DNA from: Actinobacteria bacterium HGW-Actinobacteria-5
Lineage (GTDB): Bacteria; Actinomycetota; Actinomycetes; Propionibacteriales; Propionibacteriaceae
Length of the DNA stretch: 38,833 nt
Reading direction: 5' to 3'
Assembly: GCA_002843035.1 (NCBI GenBank)
Contig: PHEV01000011.1
Span: forward strand, 1-38,833
The position numbers and the translations under genes are program-made. The notes under the pieces are model-generated. The model saw only the letters and a program-made list of their open reading frames with translations, was not told where the DNA came from and ran no database searches. The number at the start of each line of letters is the position of its first letter. The first letter of the stretch is position 1. This document shows, piece by piece, positions 14,947 to 23,667 of the stretch.

Positions 14947-17157
14947 CTATCGTGTGCTGACCCGACCGCTGGCGTCGAGTCCGATCAATTCACTGCTTCC
15001 GTCCTCACGTACCGCCAGCACGGTGACGACGTCCTCGTATCCCTCCGGGGCGGCGCGGGCCACGACACGCTTCGTGCTCGAGTCGGTAAGCAGGCGTCCG
15101 AGGTGTTGGGTGAGCGCCGCACGGACGTCCTCCGGCAGCCGGGTGCCGCGGCTGTCGACCAGCCGGACGTCGACCCCGCGACCGCGAGCGACCTCGATCG
15201 CGTCCGAGGTGAGCTCGGTGACCAGGTTGCCGGCCCGCATCGCGTCCCGCAGCCGGCTCTCCTGGGCGAGGCATGCCGCCCGCTCCTCCTCGCTGAGCTC
15301 GTAGTCGGGGTCGGCGATCCGGTTCAGCAGCGGTCCCACCTGCGCGCGCAGCTGGGTCAGCCAGACGTCGCGCAGCACCAACTTCGAGAAGCTCTGTGCG
15401 ATCGCCTTGTTGGCGGCGGCGGACGAACGTCGGGACGCGTTCAGCCGATCGGTGAGGTCGATCAGCCACGCCTGCAGCAACTGGGCGACGAGCATCCATG
15501 CGAACGGGCTGAAGCCGACCCTCAGCGCGTCGCCCACGCCCAGGTCGTGGGTGATCGCCCAGTACGCCGACAGCACGGCGTACAGGCCGACGCCGGTCCA
15601 GGCCACTCGTTCCTGGCCCCGCACGAGCACCGCGACCAGGAGCACCATGACCACGCTGCTGTGCCAGGTGGCGTAGCCCGGCCAGTGCCCGTCCGGCAGC
15701 ACGGACTGCACCAGCAGCGTGACGACGAGCAGGATCACCCCGACCAGGATCGCGTCGACCATCCGCATCGGGTTCCGGTCGGTGTCGCGCAGGGTGAGCC
15801 AGGTCGCGAGCGCGGCGAGCCCCTGGGCGACGAAAACCGGCCAGATCGATGTGACCTGGTCGAGGCTGGTCCAGCCGAGCAGGAACTGCAGCCCGACCAG
15901 GACCCAGACCAGCCGCACGAGCAGCGGACGGGAGAGGTCGGGAATGTCGGCCAGCACCCGGCCGGCCCGCCGCCGCTTGAGCGGCTCCGCCTCGCCAACG
16001 GTCGAGTTGTCCGGGGTCCAGCTGAGGTTGACCGACGTGCCCTGGCCCGGCGAGGAGTGAATCTCGGCCGTTCCGCCGATCGCCCACATCCGGTAGACCA
16101 CGGAGACCTGCAGGCCCAGCCGACGCTTGGGCACCAGGTCGGGGTTGAAGCCGATGCCGTTGTCGGCCACAGTGATGGCGATCCCGCCCTTCTCGGGGCT
16201 GGTCAGCCGGACCTCGACCTCGGTCGCCTTGGAGTGCTTGGCCACGTTCAGTGCCACCTCGCGGACGACCATGCCCAGCGTGCTGGCGACCTGCTGCGGC
16301 ACGGCGAGGTTCTCCACCTCCGAGACGAACCTCGCCTGCGGCACGAGTGCGCTCACCACGTCGGTGACCAGCCAGGTGAGCTGGTCACCGGTGACCGGAA
16401 GCCGTGCCTCGGTCTGGGTCTCGGCCTGCGCGAGCCGGTCGACGGCCCGCTGCGCCTGCTGGGAGATGTGGTCGTCGCCGGCCGCGTGGGCCGCGGCGAC
16501 CAGGGTGGTCATCACCTCGTCGTGGACGATGCCGTCCAGCCGGTGCCGCTCCTCCAGCAGCGCCTCCTCGATCGCGGCGTCCGTCGCCTCCTTGCGGGTG
16601 GCGGCCTCAGCCTCGTCGAGTTCCTTGAACGCATTGCTGACCACACCGAGCGCGACGATCACGACCGAGGCATTCATGATCAGGTTGATCATGTCCTGGA
16701 AGGCGCCGAGCAGCGACGCGCTCTGCCCCGACGGCGTCATCCGCACGGCGGCGAACAGCAGGCCGGAGGCGATCGCGTAGGCGAACCCCCAGCCGGTACC
16801 GGTCGTGACCGCAAGGCAGATCGCCGCGACGCCAAGGGTCATCCACAGCCAGGGGCTGCTCTGGGCGACCTCCTGGGACTGCCAGGCGGCGGGCCAGGTG
16901 ATCAGGCCGAAGGTCACCACGGTGACGTAGACCAGGGCGAAGGACCGCAGCTTCCAGCCGACGAAGCTGGCGATCATCATCCCGACGCTCGCGGCGACGA
17001 TGCCGCCGCCGACGATGATCGTCCACCAGCTCGCCAGGTACTGGAACTGCCCGACGGCGGCCAGGGACGCCGGGATCAGCGTGCCGAGGCAGAACAGCGC
17101 CACGCCCCGGTCCACCCAGGAGGACAGCTGGGACGTCTTCGGCTTGAGGTTCACCAC
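14947..17157 (-). CDS. Histidine kinase with two membrane blocks
   Basis: 736 residues, much longer than a NarX/DesK-type kinase. Block 1: about five membrane helices (18-175), a coiled coil, the dimerisation motif RLDGIVHDEVMTTL with phospho-accepting His212, and an ATPase domain with REVALNVAKHSK (N-box Asn304) and ADNGIGF (332-338). Block 2: about four to five more membrane helices (412-545) and a cytoplasmic region (550-736) that looks like a second, degenerate kinase-like module without recognisable His, N or G boxes. Start GTG 17157 (or 17154) overlaps the dCMP deaminase stop and has GGAG 6 nt upstream. The signal sensed is unknown; the paired regulator follows. Confidence 0.88.
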   Translation of the reverse strand: MVNLKPKTSQLSSWVDRGVALFCLGTLIPASLAAVGQFQYLASWWTIIVGGGIVAASVGMMIASFVGWKLRSFALVYVTVVTFGLITWPAAWQSQEVAQSSPWLWMTLGVAAICLAVTTGTGWGFAYAIASGLLFAAVRMTPSGQSASLLGAFQDMINLIMNASVVIVALGVVSNAFKELDEAEAATRKEATDAAIEEALLEERHRLDGIVHDEVMTTLVAAAHAAGDDHISQQAQRAVDRLAQAETQTEARLPVTGDQLTWLVTDVVSALVPQARFVSEVENLAVPQQVASTLGMVVREVALNVAKHSKATEVEVRLTSPEKGGIAITVADNGIGFNPDLVPKRRLGLQVSVVYRMWAIGGTAEIHSSPGQGTSVNLSWTPDNSTVGEAEPLKRRRAGRVLADIPDLSRPLLVRLVWVLVGLQFLLGWTSLDQVTSIWPVFVAQGLAALATWLTLRDTDRNPMRMVDAILVGVILLVVTLLVQSVLPDGHWPGYATWHSSVVMVLLVAVLVRGQERVAWTGVGLYAVLSAYWAITHDLGVGDALRVGFSPFAWMLVAQLLQAWLIDLTDRLNASRRSSAAANKAIAQSFSKLVLRDVWLTQLRAQVGPLLNRIADPDYELSEEERAACLAQESRLRDAMRAGNLVTELTSDAIEVARGRGVDVRLVDSRGTRLPEDVRAALTQHLGRLLTDSSTKRVVARAAPEGYEDVVTVLAVREDGSSELIGLDASGRVSTR

Positions 17158-17600
17158 TCGCGGCTCCAGTCCACGAGGCCGTCGGCGTCGTGCTCACCGC
17201 CGGGCCAGACCGCCCGGACGATGCCGGCGGCAGCGAGCGCCTTGCGGCAACCGGGGCAGGGCGGATCGGTGATGTACGCGATGGCACCCTTGGTGTCACG
17301 CGTGGCGAACAGCAGTGCGTTCACCTCGGCGTGGATCGCGACGCAGAAGCCCGGCGTCCCTGGACGGTCGTAGTCCCCCAGTCCGGGAACCTGGTCGTAG
17401 CTGAGCTGGCCCCGGGGGCAGGCCCCCTCGAGACAGTCCGGACGGCCCGGAGCGGCGCCGTTGTAGCCGGTCGCGATAATCCGCTTGTCGAGGACGAGCA
17501 CGGCGCCCACCCGGCGTCTGGTGCACTTGGCGCGGGCAGCAACAGCGGTCGCGATGGCAAGGAAGTACTCGTCCCATCCCGGTACCGCGTGCTGGCTCAT
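17151..17600 (-). CDS. dCMP/cytidine deaminase-family protein
   Basis: 149 residues. The zinc site is complete: IHAEVNALL (His90, Glu92) and PPCPGCRKAL (Cys115, Cys118). The RVGAVLVLDKRIIATGYNG stretch and the CxxGxCPRG region are those of ComEB/dCMP deaminases. dCMP deaminase supplies dUMP for thymidylate synthesis. The start ATG 17600 has the Shine-Dalgarno GAGGAG and a 15-nt palindrome just upstream. The stop overlaps the start of the histidine kinase, an unexpected operon partner. Confidence 0.88.
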   Translation of the reverse strand: MSQHAVPGWDEYFLAIATAVAARAKCTRRRVGAVLVLDKRIIATGYNGAAPGRPDCLEGACPRGQLSYDQVPGLGDYDRPGTPGFCVAIHAEVNALLFATRDTKGAIAYITDPPCPGCRKALAAAGIVRAVWPGGEHDADGLVDWSREW

Positions 17601-17605
17601 GCTTC

Positions 17606-17620
17606 TCCTCGAATCGAGGA
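17606..17620. promoter_or_regulatory. Palindrome overlapping the deaminase ribosome-binding site
   Basis: TCCTCGAATCGAGGA is a perfect 7+1+7 palindrome whose inner arm includes the GAGGA Shine-Dalgarno of the deaminase gene. A CAATAAT sequence on the minus strand just upstream (around 17621-17627) could be the -10 box, placing the palindrome at the transcription start. A one-base loop argues for a protein-binding DNA site, not an RNA hairpin. The regulator is unknown. Confidence 0.4.
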
Positions 17621-17666
17621 TTATTGTCTCAGGAATGTCCAGAGGTTATCGGTAGTCACACCCGTA

Positions 17667-18674
17667 CTAGCCAAGGTAGGCATTCGAGAAGGCAGGTGTC
17701 GGGTCGACACGCTGGGCGGTCAGTCCCTGAGCGGCCATGAAGTCCGCCATTTCGGTCCACTGGGTCGCCTCGAAGGAACCGTCGACCGCGCCGCTGGAGG
17801 TGGTCCACAGGGCGTTGGTGGCGGCAAGGGTCGCCTTCGCCGCGGTCTGGGCTGCCGTCCCGGACAAACCCGGCACGTAGCTGGCCGAGGCGTCGAGGGT
17901 GTGGGCGGGATCGGTGACGGTCGTGGTGATCCCGGCCAGCATTCCCGCGACCACGGCCTTCACCACCGCGGGGTTCGCCTTCGCGTAGTCGGCGGTGGTG
18001 ATCAGGCTGGCGCCCACCAGAGGCACGGTTCCGGAGGCGATCGGCAGGCTGCGGGTCGCGAAACCGGCGAGGCCGAACTGGACGGCTTCGTTGTTGCTGA
18101 ACCCGACGATCGCGTCCACCTTTCCGGTGGCCAGCGCTGCCTGCTGGGTGTAGCCGATCTCCTTGACCTGCACGTCCGACTCGCTGAGCCCTGCGGTGTG
18201 CAGCGCGACCTGGAGGCCGAACCAGCTCTCGCCGTACTTGCCGGGGATGCCGATCGAGTGTCCCTTCAGGTCGGCGAGACTGTGGACCGGGGAGTTCGCG
18301 GGCACGATCACGACCACCGGGTAGCTGCGGTAGTAGGCGGAAACGGCGACCAGGTCGAGGCCTTGGGCGCGGGCCTGCAGCATCTCGTCGCCGCCGGCGA
18401 CGACGAACTGCTCCTCTCCGGCCGCGATCGCGGTGAACAGCCCTTCGGAGGTGCCGTGGTGACGCAGGGTCGGCGCGACACCGGCCGTGGTGAAGTCGTG
18501 GTCGGCTTCGGCAACGTAGAAGGGGCTGAACTGCACGTTCGGGATGTAGGTCAGTCCGATGGTCGGGGTGGGCAGCTCGGCCGTCCCGGACGGGCTGCTG
18601 GCCGACGTGGCGGCCGGGCTGCACCCGGCGAGCAGCAGGAGCGCGACGACAGCGGCGATCAGGCGGGTTCTCAC
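17667..18674 (-). CDS. ribY: Riboflavin-type ABC transporter substrate-binding lipoprotein (RibY-like)
   Basis: 335 residues. A lipoprotein signal is clear (LIAAVVALLLLAGC, lipidation at Cys18). The rest is an NMT1/SsuA/ThiY-like binding protein: IGLTYIPNVQFSPFYVAEA at the mature N-terminus, FVVAGGDEMLQARAQGLD, SLADLKGHSIGIPGKYGES and KVDAIVGFSNNEAVQFGLAG. Such proteins bind thiamine precursors, sulfonates or flavins; the FMN riboswitch ahead of the operon makes riboflavin the likely ligand. GTG start at 18674, 13 nt after the permease gene. Located on the outer face of the membrane. Confidence 0.85.
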   Translation of the reverse strand: MRTRLIAAVVALLLLAGCSPAATSASSPSGTAELPTPTIGLTYIPNVQFSPFYVAEADHDFTTAGVAPTLRHHGTSEGLFTAIAAGEEQFVVAGGDEMLQARAQGLDLVAVSAYYRSYPVVVIVPANSPVHSLADLKGHSIGIPGKYGESWFGLQVALHTAGLSESDVQVKEIGYTQQAALATGKVDAIVGFSNNEAVQFGLAGFATRSLPIASGTVPLVGASLITTADYAKANPAVVKAVVAGMLAGITTTVTDPAHTLDASASYVPGLSGTAAQTAAKATLAATNALWTTSSGAVDGSFEATQWTEMADFMAAQGLTAQRVDPTPAFSNAYLG

Positions 18675-18687
18675 AGGTTTCTGCCTC

Positions 18688-19437
18688 TCAGGAGCGTTGC
18701 AGGGAGTCGATGATCCGGGAGCGGCGCTCCCAGAGGTGGATCGCCGCGTAGGCGGCGGACGCGGTTACGCAGAGCACGATGATCGTGGCGACCATCCCTG
18801 CGGTGTCGACGGATTCGCGCTGGATGGTCAGGACGGTGCCCAGGCCCGAACCGCCCATCACCATCTCGCCGACGATCGCGCCGGTGACGGCGAGCGTGAC
18901 GCCGTTGCGAACGCCGCCCAGGATCGAGGGCAGCGCCATGGGCAGCTCGACGTGCAGCAGCAGCGCGATCGAGGACGCGCCGTCGATCCGTCCGGCGTCG
19001 ACGACGTCGGCGTCCACGTGCCGCAGCCCGACCACGGCAGAGATCAGGATCGGGAAGAACACGATCAGTCCGCACAGGATGATCACCGACCCCAGTCCGT
19101 AGCCGAGCCAGAGCACGAGCAGGGGGGCCAGTGCGATGGCCGGGATCGCCTGGGTAGCGCCGAGGAACGGGTTGACCGCCGCAGCCACCCAGCCGGAGCG
19201 GTGCACGAGCACGGCCAGGGGCAGCGCGACGGCGGTGCCCAGCAGGGCGCCCCCGAAGGCCTCTGCCAGAGTGACGCCGAGGTAGCTCCAGTAGGTCGGG
19301 TCGGCGAGGTCGGCCGCGAGCCGGGCGGCCACGGAGGTGGGCGTCGGCAGCAGCACGGACCCCGCGCCGGCGCTCAGCCCCCAGCCAAGAATCAGCAGCA
19401 CGCCCAGCAGCACCGGGGCGAGCATCTGGCGCTTCAT
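18688..19437 (-). CDS. ribX: Riboflavin-type ABC transporter permease (RibX-like)
   Basis: 249 residues with about six membrane segments, of the SsuC/TauC/ThiX permease type. The EAA-like cytoplasmic loop is VDAGRIDGASSIALLLHVELP (key residues G, D, P). ATG 19437 is chosen over longer in-frame starts because GGAGG lies 4 nt upstream and the extension would be translated from the FMN riboswitch. Together with the RibY-like lipoprotein it forms a predicted RibXY importer. No ATPase gene is present here, so the ATPase would have to be shared or encoded elsewhere. Confidence 0.85.
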   Translation of the reverse strand: MKRQMLAPVLLGVLLILGWGLSAGAGSVLLPTPTSVAARLAADLADPTYWSYLGVTLAEAFGGALLGTAVALPLAVLVHRSGWVAAAVNPFLGATQAIPAIALAPLLVLWLGYGLGSVIILCGLIVFFPILISAVVGLRHVDADVVDAGRIDGASSIALLLHVELPMALPSILGGVRNGVTLAVTGAIVGEMVMGGSGLGTVLTIQRESVDTAGMVATIIVLCVTASAAYAAIHLWERRSRIIDSLQRS

Positions 19438-19496
19438 CCGTCCTCCGCGTCCTTCGTCGATCCTTCGACTCCGGAGCAGGGCGGGATGCGCGAACG

Positions 19497-19525
19497 GGCC
19501 ACCGCGCGCAGACCGCGCGGCGACC
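19497..19525 (-). promoter_or_regulatory. Expression-platform hairpin after the FMN aptamer
   Basis: On the minus strand GGTCGCCGCGCG and CGCGCGGTGGCC form a 12-bp stem (two G-U pairs) around the loop GTCTG, starting directly after the closing stem P1 of the aptamer. It has no T-run. It is well placed to act as a terminator or anti-sequestering hairpin linked to FMN binding; which of these I cannot tell. Confidence 0.5.
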
Positions 19526-19526
19526 T

Positions 19527-19652
19527 CGTGCTGCCTCCCATCCGGACTTTCACCGTCGGTCCTGGAATTCCACCAGGTCAACCGATCCCGCAAGCGGAAC
19601 CGGGTCGCGGACTGTCACCGCCGGTTCGGAATTACACCGACCCCGGAGCACG
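19527..19652 (-). promoter_or_regulatory. FMN riboswitch (RFN element)
   Basis: Reading the minus strand from 19652, the conserved RFN blocks appear in order: the 5' strand GTGCTCCGGGGTCGGTG, TAATTCCGAACCGGCGGTGA, CAGTCCGCGACCC, a variable stem-loop, GAATTCCAGGACCGACGGTG, and the invariant AAAGTCCGGATGGGAG. P1 closes by CGTGC with GCACG. The TAATACACT sequence just upstream (around 19666-19674) may be the -10 region. It should switch off the downstream RibX/RibY-like genes when FMN is plentiful. Confidence 0.95.
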
Positions 19653-19801
19653 TACGGCAACAGTGTATTACGCCGCGACCGTCGCGCCCATTCGTGGCTG
19701 CAGCGGACGGTCTGCGCCGTCCCGCCCCGCGACGCGCGCGTGTGTAGGAAACTGTTCGCGTCACGGCCAGAGGTGGCCGGACCTCAGCGGAAAGGGCTGC
19801 C

Positions 19802-20917
19802 ATGCGGATCGCCGTCCCCTCGGAAGTGAAGAACCACGAGTACCGGGTGGCGATCACCCCGGTCGGGGTCGCCGAACTCGTCCACCACGGCCACGAGGTG
19901 TACGTCCAGGCGGGCGCAGGGTTGGGCTCCGCGATCAGCGATGAGGAGTACGTGGACCAGGGCGCGCGGATCGTGCCGACCGCGGAGGAGACCTGGGCGA
20001 TCGGCGAGATGGTGCTCAAGGTGAAGGAGCCGATCCGCTCCGAGTTCGGCTACCTGCGCGAGGACCTGCTGCTCTTCACCTACCTGCACCTGGCTGCGGA
20101 CAAGGCCGGCACCGCTGCCCTGCTCGACGCCGGGACGACCGCGATCGCCTACGAGACCGTTCAGCTGCCGTCCGGGCTGCTGCCGCTGCTGTACCCGATG
20201 TCAGAGGTCGCCGGCTGCCTCGCACCGCAGGTCGGCGCGCACGCGATGATGAAGGCCCAGGGCGGCCGCGGCGTGCTGATGGGTTGTGTGGGCGGCGTGC
20301 CGAACGCGAAGGTGGTGGTTCTCGGCGGCGGCATCGCGGGCCAGAACGCGGCGAACGTGGCGCTCGGCATGGGCGCCGACGTGACGATCCTCGACACCGA
20401 CCTGGACAAGCTGCGCAACACCTTCTGGCGCTACGAGAACCGGGTGCACGGCATCGTCTCGTCCAAGCTCTCGATCCGCGAGCAGGTGCTCGCCGCGGAC
20501 ATGGTGATCGGCACCGTGCTGATCCCGGGCGCGAAGGCGCCGAAGCTGGTCACCAACGAGATGGTGGCGCAGATGAAGCCCGGATCGGTGCTGGTGGACG
20601 TCGCCATCGACCAGGGTGGATGCTTCGAGGACTCGCGCCCGACCACCCACTCCGATCCGACGTTCATGGTGCACGACTCGGTGTTCTACTGCGTGGCGAA
20701 CATGCCCGGCGCGGTGCCGAACACGTCCACCTGGGCGCTCACCAACGCCACCCTCGCCTACGCCGTGCAGCTCGCCGACAAGGGCTGGAAGCGCGCCTGC
20801 CGGGAGAACCACCCGCTCGCGCTGGGCCTGAACACCCATGCAGGGCAGATCACCTACCCGGCCGTGGCGGACGCCTACGACCTGCCCTGCACCCGGGTGG
20901 ACGAGCTGCTGGACTGA
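19802..20917 (+). CDS. ald: Alanine dehydrogenase
   Basis: 371 residues, the normal length. The N-terminus [20 protein letters not shown], the catalytic Lys75 ([11 protein letters not shown]) and His96 (FTYLHLAAD), the NAD-binding fold [20 protein letters not shown] and the signature [18 protein letters not shown] (key residues D, Q, T, H) are intact. It reversibly deaminates L-alanine to pyruvate and ammonia. AAGGG lies 5 nt before the ATG. It is divergent from the riboflavin importer and 8 nt upstream of the amidohydrolase gene. Confidence 0.96.
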   Translation: MRIAVPSEVKNHEYRVAITPVGVAELVHHGHEVYVQAGAGLGSAISDEEYVDQGARIVPTAEETWAIGEMVLKVKEPIRSEFGYLREDLLLFTYLHLAADKAGTAALLDAGTTAIAYETVQLPSGLLPLLYPMSEVAGCLAPQVGAHAMMKAQGGRGVLMGCVGGVPNAKVVVLGGGIAGQNAANVALGMGADVTILDTDLDKLRNTFWRYENRVHGIVSSKLSIREQVLAADMVIGTVLIPGAKAPKLVTNEMVAQMKPGSVLVDVAIDQGGCFEDSRPTTHSDPTFMVHDSVFYCVANMPGAVPNTSTWALTNATLAYAVQLADKGWKRACRENHPLALGLNTHAGQITYPAVADAYDLPCTRVDELLD

Positions 20918-20925
20918 TCCGTCCC

Positions 20926-22416
20926 GTGCTGCTCCGCAACGCCCAACCCGTTCCCCTCGGCGGCGCAGCTGCGACCGTCGAACCGGTGGACGTCCGGATC
21001 TCCGGCACGCGGGTCGCCACGATCGCAGGGACGCTCGACCCGCTGCCCGGCGAGGACGTGCTGGACGCCGACGGGCGCTGGCTCGTGCCGGGGCTCTGGG
21101 ATGCGCACGTCCACCTCGGCCAGTGGGCCCGGCGCAGGACGCGGCTGGACCTGTCCGCGACGGCGGCACTCGGCGAGGCGATCGCCAGGGTTGCGGCGGC
21201 GGCGGGGACGCTCGCGCCGGGTACCGACCTCCTGGTCGGCGGCGGCTACCGTCCGGCGACCTGGGCCGAGCCGCCGACCGTGGCCTCCCTGGACGCCGTC
21301 ACGGGCGCCCTCCCGGTCGTCCTGGTCAGCGGCGACGCGCACACCGGCTGGCTGAACTCCGCCGCGCTCGCCCGCTTCGGCCTCGCCGCCCGGGACGTGC
21401 CCGTGGTGGAGGCCGAGTGGTTCGCGGCGCTGCCAGCGATCCTGGCCGCGGAGGATGCCCAGGTCGGCCCGGGCGCCTACACCGAGGCGCTGAGCGCCGC
21501 CGCGGCGCTGGGCGTGGTCGGCATCGTCGACTACGAATTCGAACCCGGCCACCTCGCCTGGCCGCGCCGGTACGCAGCGGTCGGCGTGCCGCTGCGGGTC
21601 CGGACGTCGGTCTACCCTGCGGACCTGCAGGCTGCCGTCGCCGCGGGCGTGCGGACCGGCGACGTCCTGGTCAGCGACCACGGTGAACCGATGGTCACGA
21701 TGGGCTCGCTGAAGATCATCTCCGACGGCTCCCTGAACACGCGCACGGCCTACTGCCGCGACCCCTACCCCGGCGGCGGGCACGGCGTCCAGAACGTCCC
21801 GCCGGCCGAGCTCCGCGACCTGCTCGCAACAGCGCACAGCAACGGCCTCACCGTGGCCCTGCACACGATCGGGGACGCGGCGGCGGACGCGGCGCTCGAC
21901 GCTTTCGGCCAGACCGGCGCCCGTGGAATGATCGAGCACGCCCAGCTACTCGGACCGGGCGCGGTGGGACGAATGGCGGAACTCGGCCTGGTCGCCAGCG
22001 TCCAGCCCGCACACCTGCTCGACGATCGTGGGGTCACCGAGGTCGTCTGGGGCATCGAGCGGGCGTCCCGCAGCTTCCCGCTGCGGGAGCTCGCCGCGGC
22101 CGGCGTCGAGCTCGCATTCGGCTCCGACGCCCCGGTCGCGGCCCTCGACCCGTGGCTGGCGATGGCCTCCGCGGTCCACCGCGGCGCTCCCGATGGGGAG
22201 TCCTGGTACCCGGAGCACTCGCTGGTGCCGGCACAGGCGCTCGCCGCGAGCACGGGCGGACGAGGCCGGGTCAGGAGCGGCGGGCCGGCCGACCTGGCCC
22301 TGCTGGACGCGAACCCGCTGGCCGGTGCCGACGCGGCCGAGGCGGCCGCGAACCTGCGCAGCATGCACGTCGCCGCCACCTGGGTCGCCGGGACCCTGGT
22401 GCACCGGGCGGGCTGA
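20926..22416 (+). CDS. YtcJ-like metal-dependent amidohydrolase
   Basis: 496 residues. The N-terminal beta-sandwich is short, then the metal motif WLVPGLWDAHVHLGQW appears (His-x-His). MGSLKIISDGSLNTRTA gives the Lys of YtcJ-type enzymes, ALHTIGDAAADAAL and MIEHAQLL the next histidines, and AFGSDAPVAALDPW the catalytic Asp. The substrate cannot be read from sequence; the family hydrolyses amides, carbamates or cyclic ureas. Start GTG 20926 is 8 nt after the ald stop, so the pair is an operon and the substrate may release an amino acid (inference). Confidence 0.87.
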   Translation: MLLRNAQPVPLGGAAATVEPVDVRISGTRVATIAGTLDPLPGEDVLDADGRWLVPGLWDAHVHLGQWARRRTRLDLSATAALGEAIARVAAAAGTLAPGTDLLVGGGYRPATWAEPPTVASLDAVTGALPVVLVSGDAHTGWLNSAALARFGLAARDVPVVEAEWFAALPAILAAEDAQVGPGAYTEALSAAAALGVVGIVDYEFEPGHLAWPRRYAAVGVPLRVRTSVYPADLQAAVAAGVRTGDVLVSDHGEPMVTMGSLKIISDGSLNTRTAYCRDPYPGGGHGVQNVPPAELRDLLATAHSNGLTVALHTIGDAAADAALDAFGQTGARGMIEHAQLLGPGAVGRMAELGLVASVQPAHLLDDRGVTEVVWGIERASRSFPLRELAAAGVELAFGSDAPVAALDPWLAMASAVHRGAPDGESWYPEHSLVPAQALAASTGGRGRVRSGGPADLALLDANPLAGADAAEAAANLRSMHVAATWVAGTLVHRAG

Positions 22417-22428
22417 GTCGGGCTCAGC
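22412..22428. terminator. Small hairpin built from facing stop codons
   Basis: GCTGAG (22412-22417) pairs with CTCAGC (22423-22428) around TCGGG. The two TGA stops of the convergent amidohydrolase and protease genes lie within the two arms. Only 6 bp, no T-run in either direction; weak terminator at best. Confidence 0.3.
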
Positions 22429-23551
22429 AGGCCTGCGCCGCGCCGACCGGCTCGATCGCGTCCACCCGCCAGATCCCGGCGGCCCGCACGAACCGGTAGT
22501 CGACCTGCTGGACGCGGCAGCCCTCGCCCGAGGTGGTACGCAGCCGGGCGCGTGCGCTCGCGCGGTCGCCGTCCATGCCGGCCTCCGCCACGTCGATCCC
22601 GAGCCACCGGGTCTGGCCGAGACCCGCGGCCCAGGTTGCCGCACCGCCCTCGTTGGTGAGGAGCGAGGAGGTGAGCAGGCCGGCCGCGCCCGGGTACTGG
22701 CCCGCGTTGATACTCCGGCCGAGCAGCCAGAGAGTGTGGGCGAGCTCGGGCGCGTCCGGGTCGCTCGAGGTGACGACCAGGTCGGGGCCACCTGTCCCGC
22801 CACGGTCCACCTCCCCGGCGCAGGGCGCGGACCGGACCGGGGGTTCGTTCCTCCACTCGGCGAAGCTGCCGGCGAGTCGGGCTGCCGGAATCCCCAGCGC
22901 CACCGGCGAGGTGCTGTCGCGCCCGCCACGGCCACCGATCGCGGCCACCGCCATCCCGCGGGCCACGCCGCGCGCGTCCAGCACGGGGCCGCCGCTCATG
23001 CCGATCGGAAGGGTCGCGTCCACGGTGAGGAGGTCGTGCATCGCCGCGCCGTTGACGATCGCCGAATCCGTGACCGAGGTAATCCTCGCGGCCTCGCGGT
23101 GCCACCGTGACTCGCCGAGCGGATAGCCCAGAGCGACGACGGCCGAGCCCACCTCGGTCGCGTCCGCTGCCAGCGCGATCACCGGCGCGCCCGCCGGGTC
23201 GGATTCGGTGCGGACCAGGGCGGTGTCGCGGTTCGGGTCGATTCCGATGACCTCCGCGGGAACCGGCTCCGCTCCGGCGAGCCGCACGCTGACCTGGCGG
23301 GCGCCGTCCACCACGTGTGCCGCGGTCAGCACCAGCCCGGGTCCCACGACGAAGCCCGATCCTGCGAACGGCGCACCCGTGCAGCTCGTGCTGAGCAGCC
23401 GCCCGACCGAGGCCGAGTAGCGCTGTACGACGGGATCGAAGGGTGAGGCGTCCACGGGGGTGGGCGCGAGCAACGGCGGCGACCACACCGAGCAGGCCGC
23501 GAGCAGGGGGACGCACACGAACGCCGCCGGCCAGCGCCTGCTGCTGCGCAT
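22424..23551 (-). CDS. Trypsin-like serine protease lipoprotein
   Basis: 375 residues. The signal peptide ends in a lipobox LLAAC with Cys20. The chymotrypsin-fold domain has the full triad: His79 (VLTAAHVVDG), Asp109 (DPNRDTALVRT) and Ser186 (LPIGMSGGPVLD). The Ser and His motifs are of the HtrA/DegP/MarP class, but no PDZ domain follows. Instead there is a C-terminal domain of about 130 residues (ending in VQQVDYRFVRAAGIWRVDAI) that resembles a small NTF2-like or accessory fold; I do not recognise it firmly. ATG 23551 has GGAGGGAGAAGG directly upstream. Expected outside the membrane, acting on misfolded or envelope proteins. Confidence 0.85.
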   Translation of the reverse strand: MRSSRRWPAAFVCVPLLAACSVWSPPLLAPTPVDASPFDPVVQRYSASVGRLLSTSCTGAPFAGSGFVVGPGLVLTAAHVVDGARQVSVRLAGAEPVPAEVIGIDPNRDTALVRTESDPAGAPVIALAADATEVGSAVVALGYPLGESRWHREAARITSVTDSAIVNGAAMHDLLTVDATLPIGMSGGPVLDARGVARGMAVAAIGGRGGRDSTSPVALGIPAARLAGSFAEWRNEPPVRSAPCAGEVDRGGTGGPDLVVTSSDPDAPELAHTLWLLGRSINAGQYPGAAGLLTSSLLTNEGGAATWAAGLGQTRWLGIDVAEAGMDGDRASARARLRTTSGEGCRVQQVDYRFVRAAGIWRVDAIEPVGAAQAC

Positions 23552-23667
23552 CCTTCTCCCTCCGTGGTCAGCCTAACCGCGCCCCCCTGCGACACTCCGG
23601 GTGACGGACCCCGACGCGTCGCCCGATTTCACCCTGACGCCACCGGTGCGCTACAGTCTCTACTCGC

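Noticed and set aside
14737-17373. An 878-residue plus-strand open frame across the histidine kinase
   Set aside because: Shadow frame rich in His, Gln, Arg and Asp without motifs; the minus strand holds a clear kinase.
19438-19593. N-terminal extension of the RibX-like permease
   Set aside because: The extension would translate the FMN riboswitch and its hairpin; ATG 19437 has its own Shine-Dalgarno.
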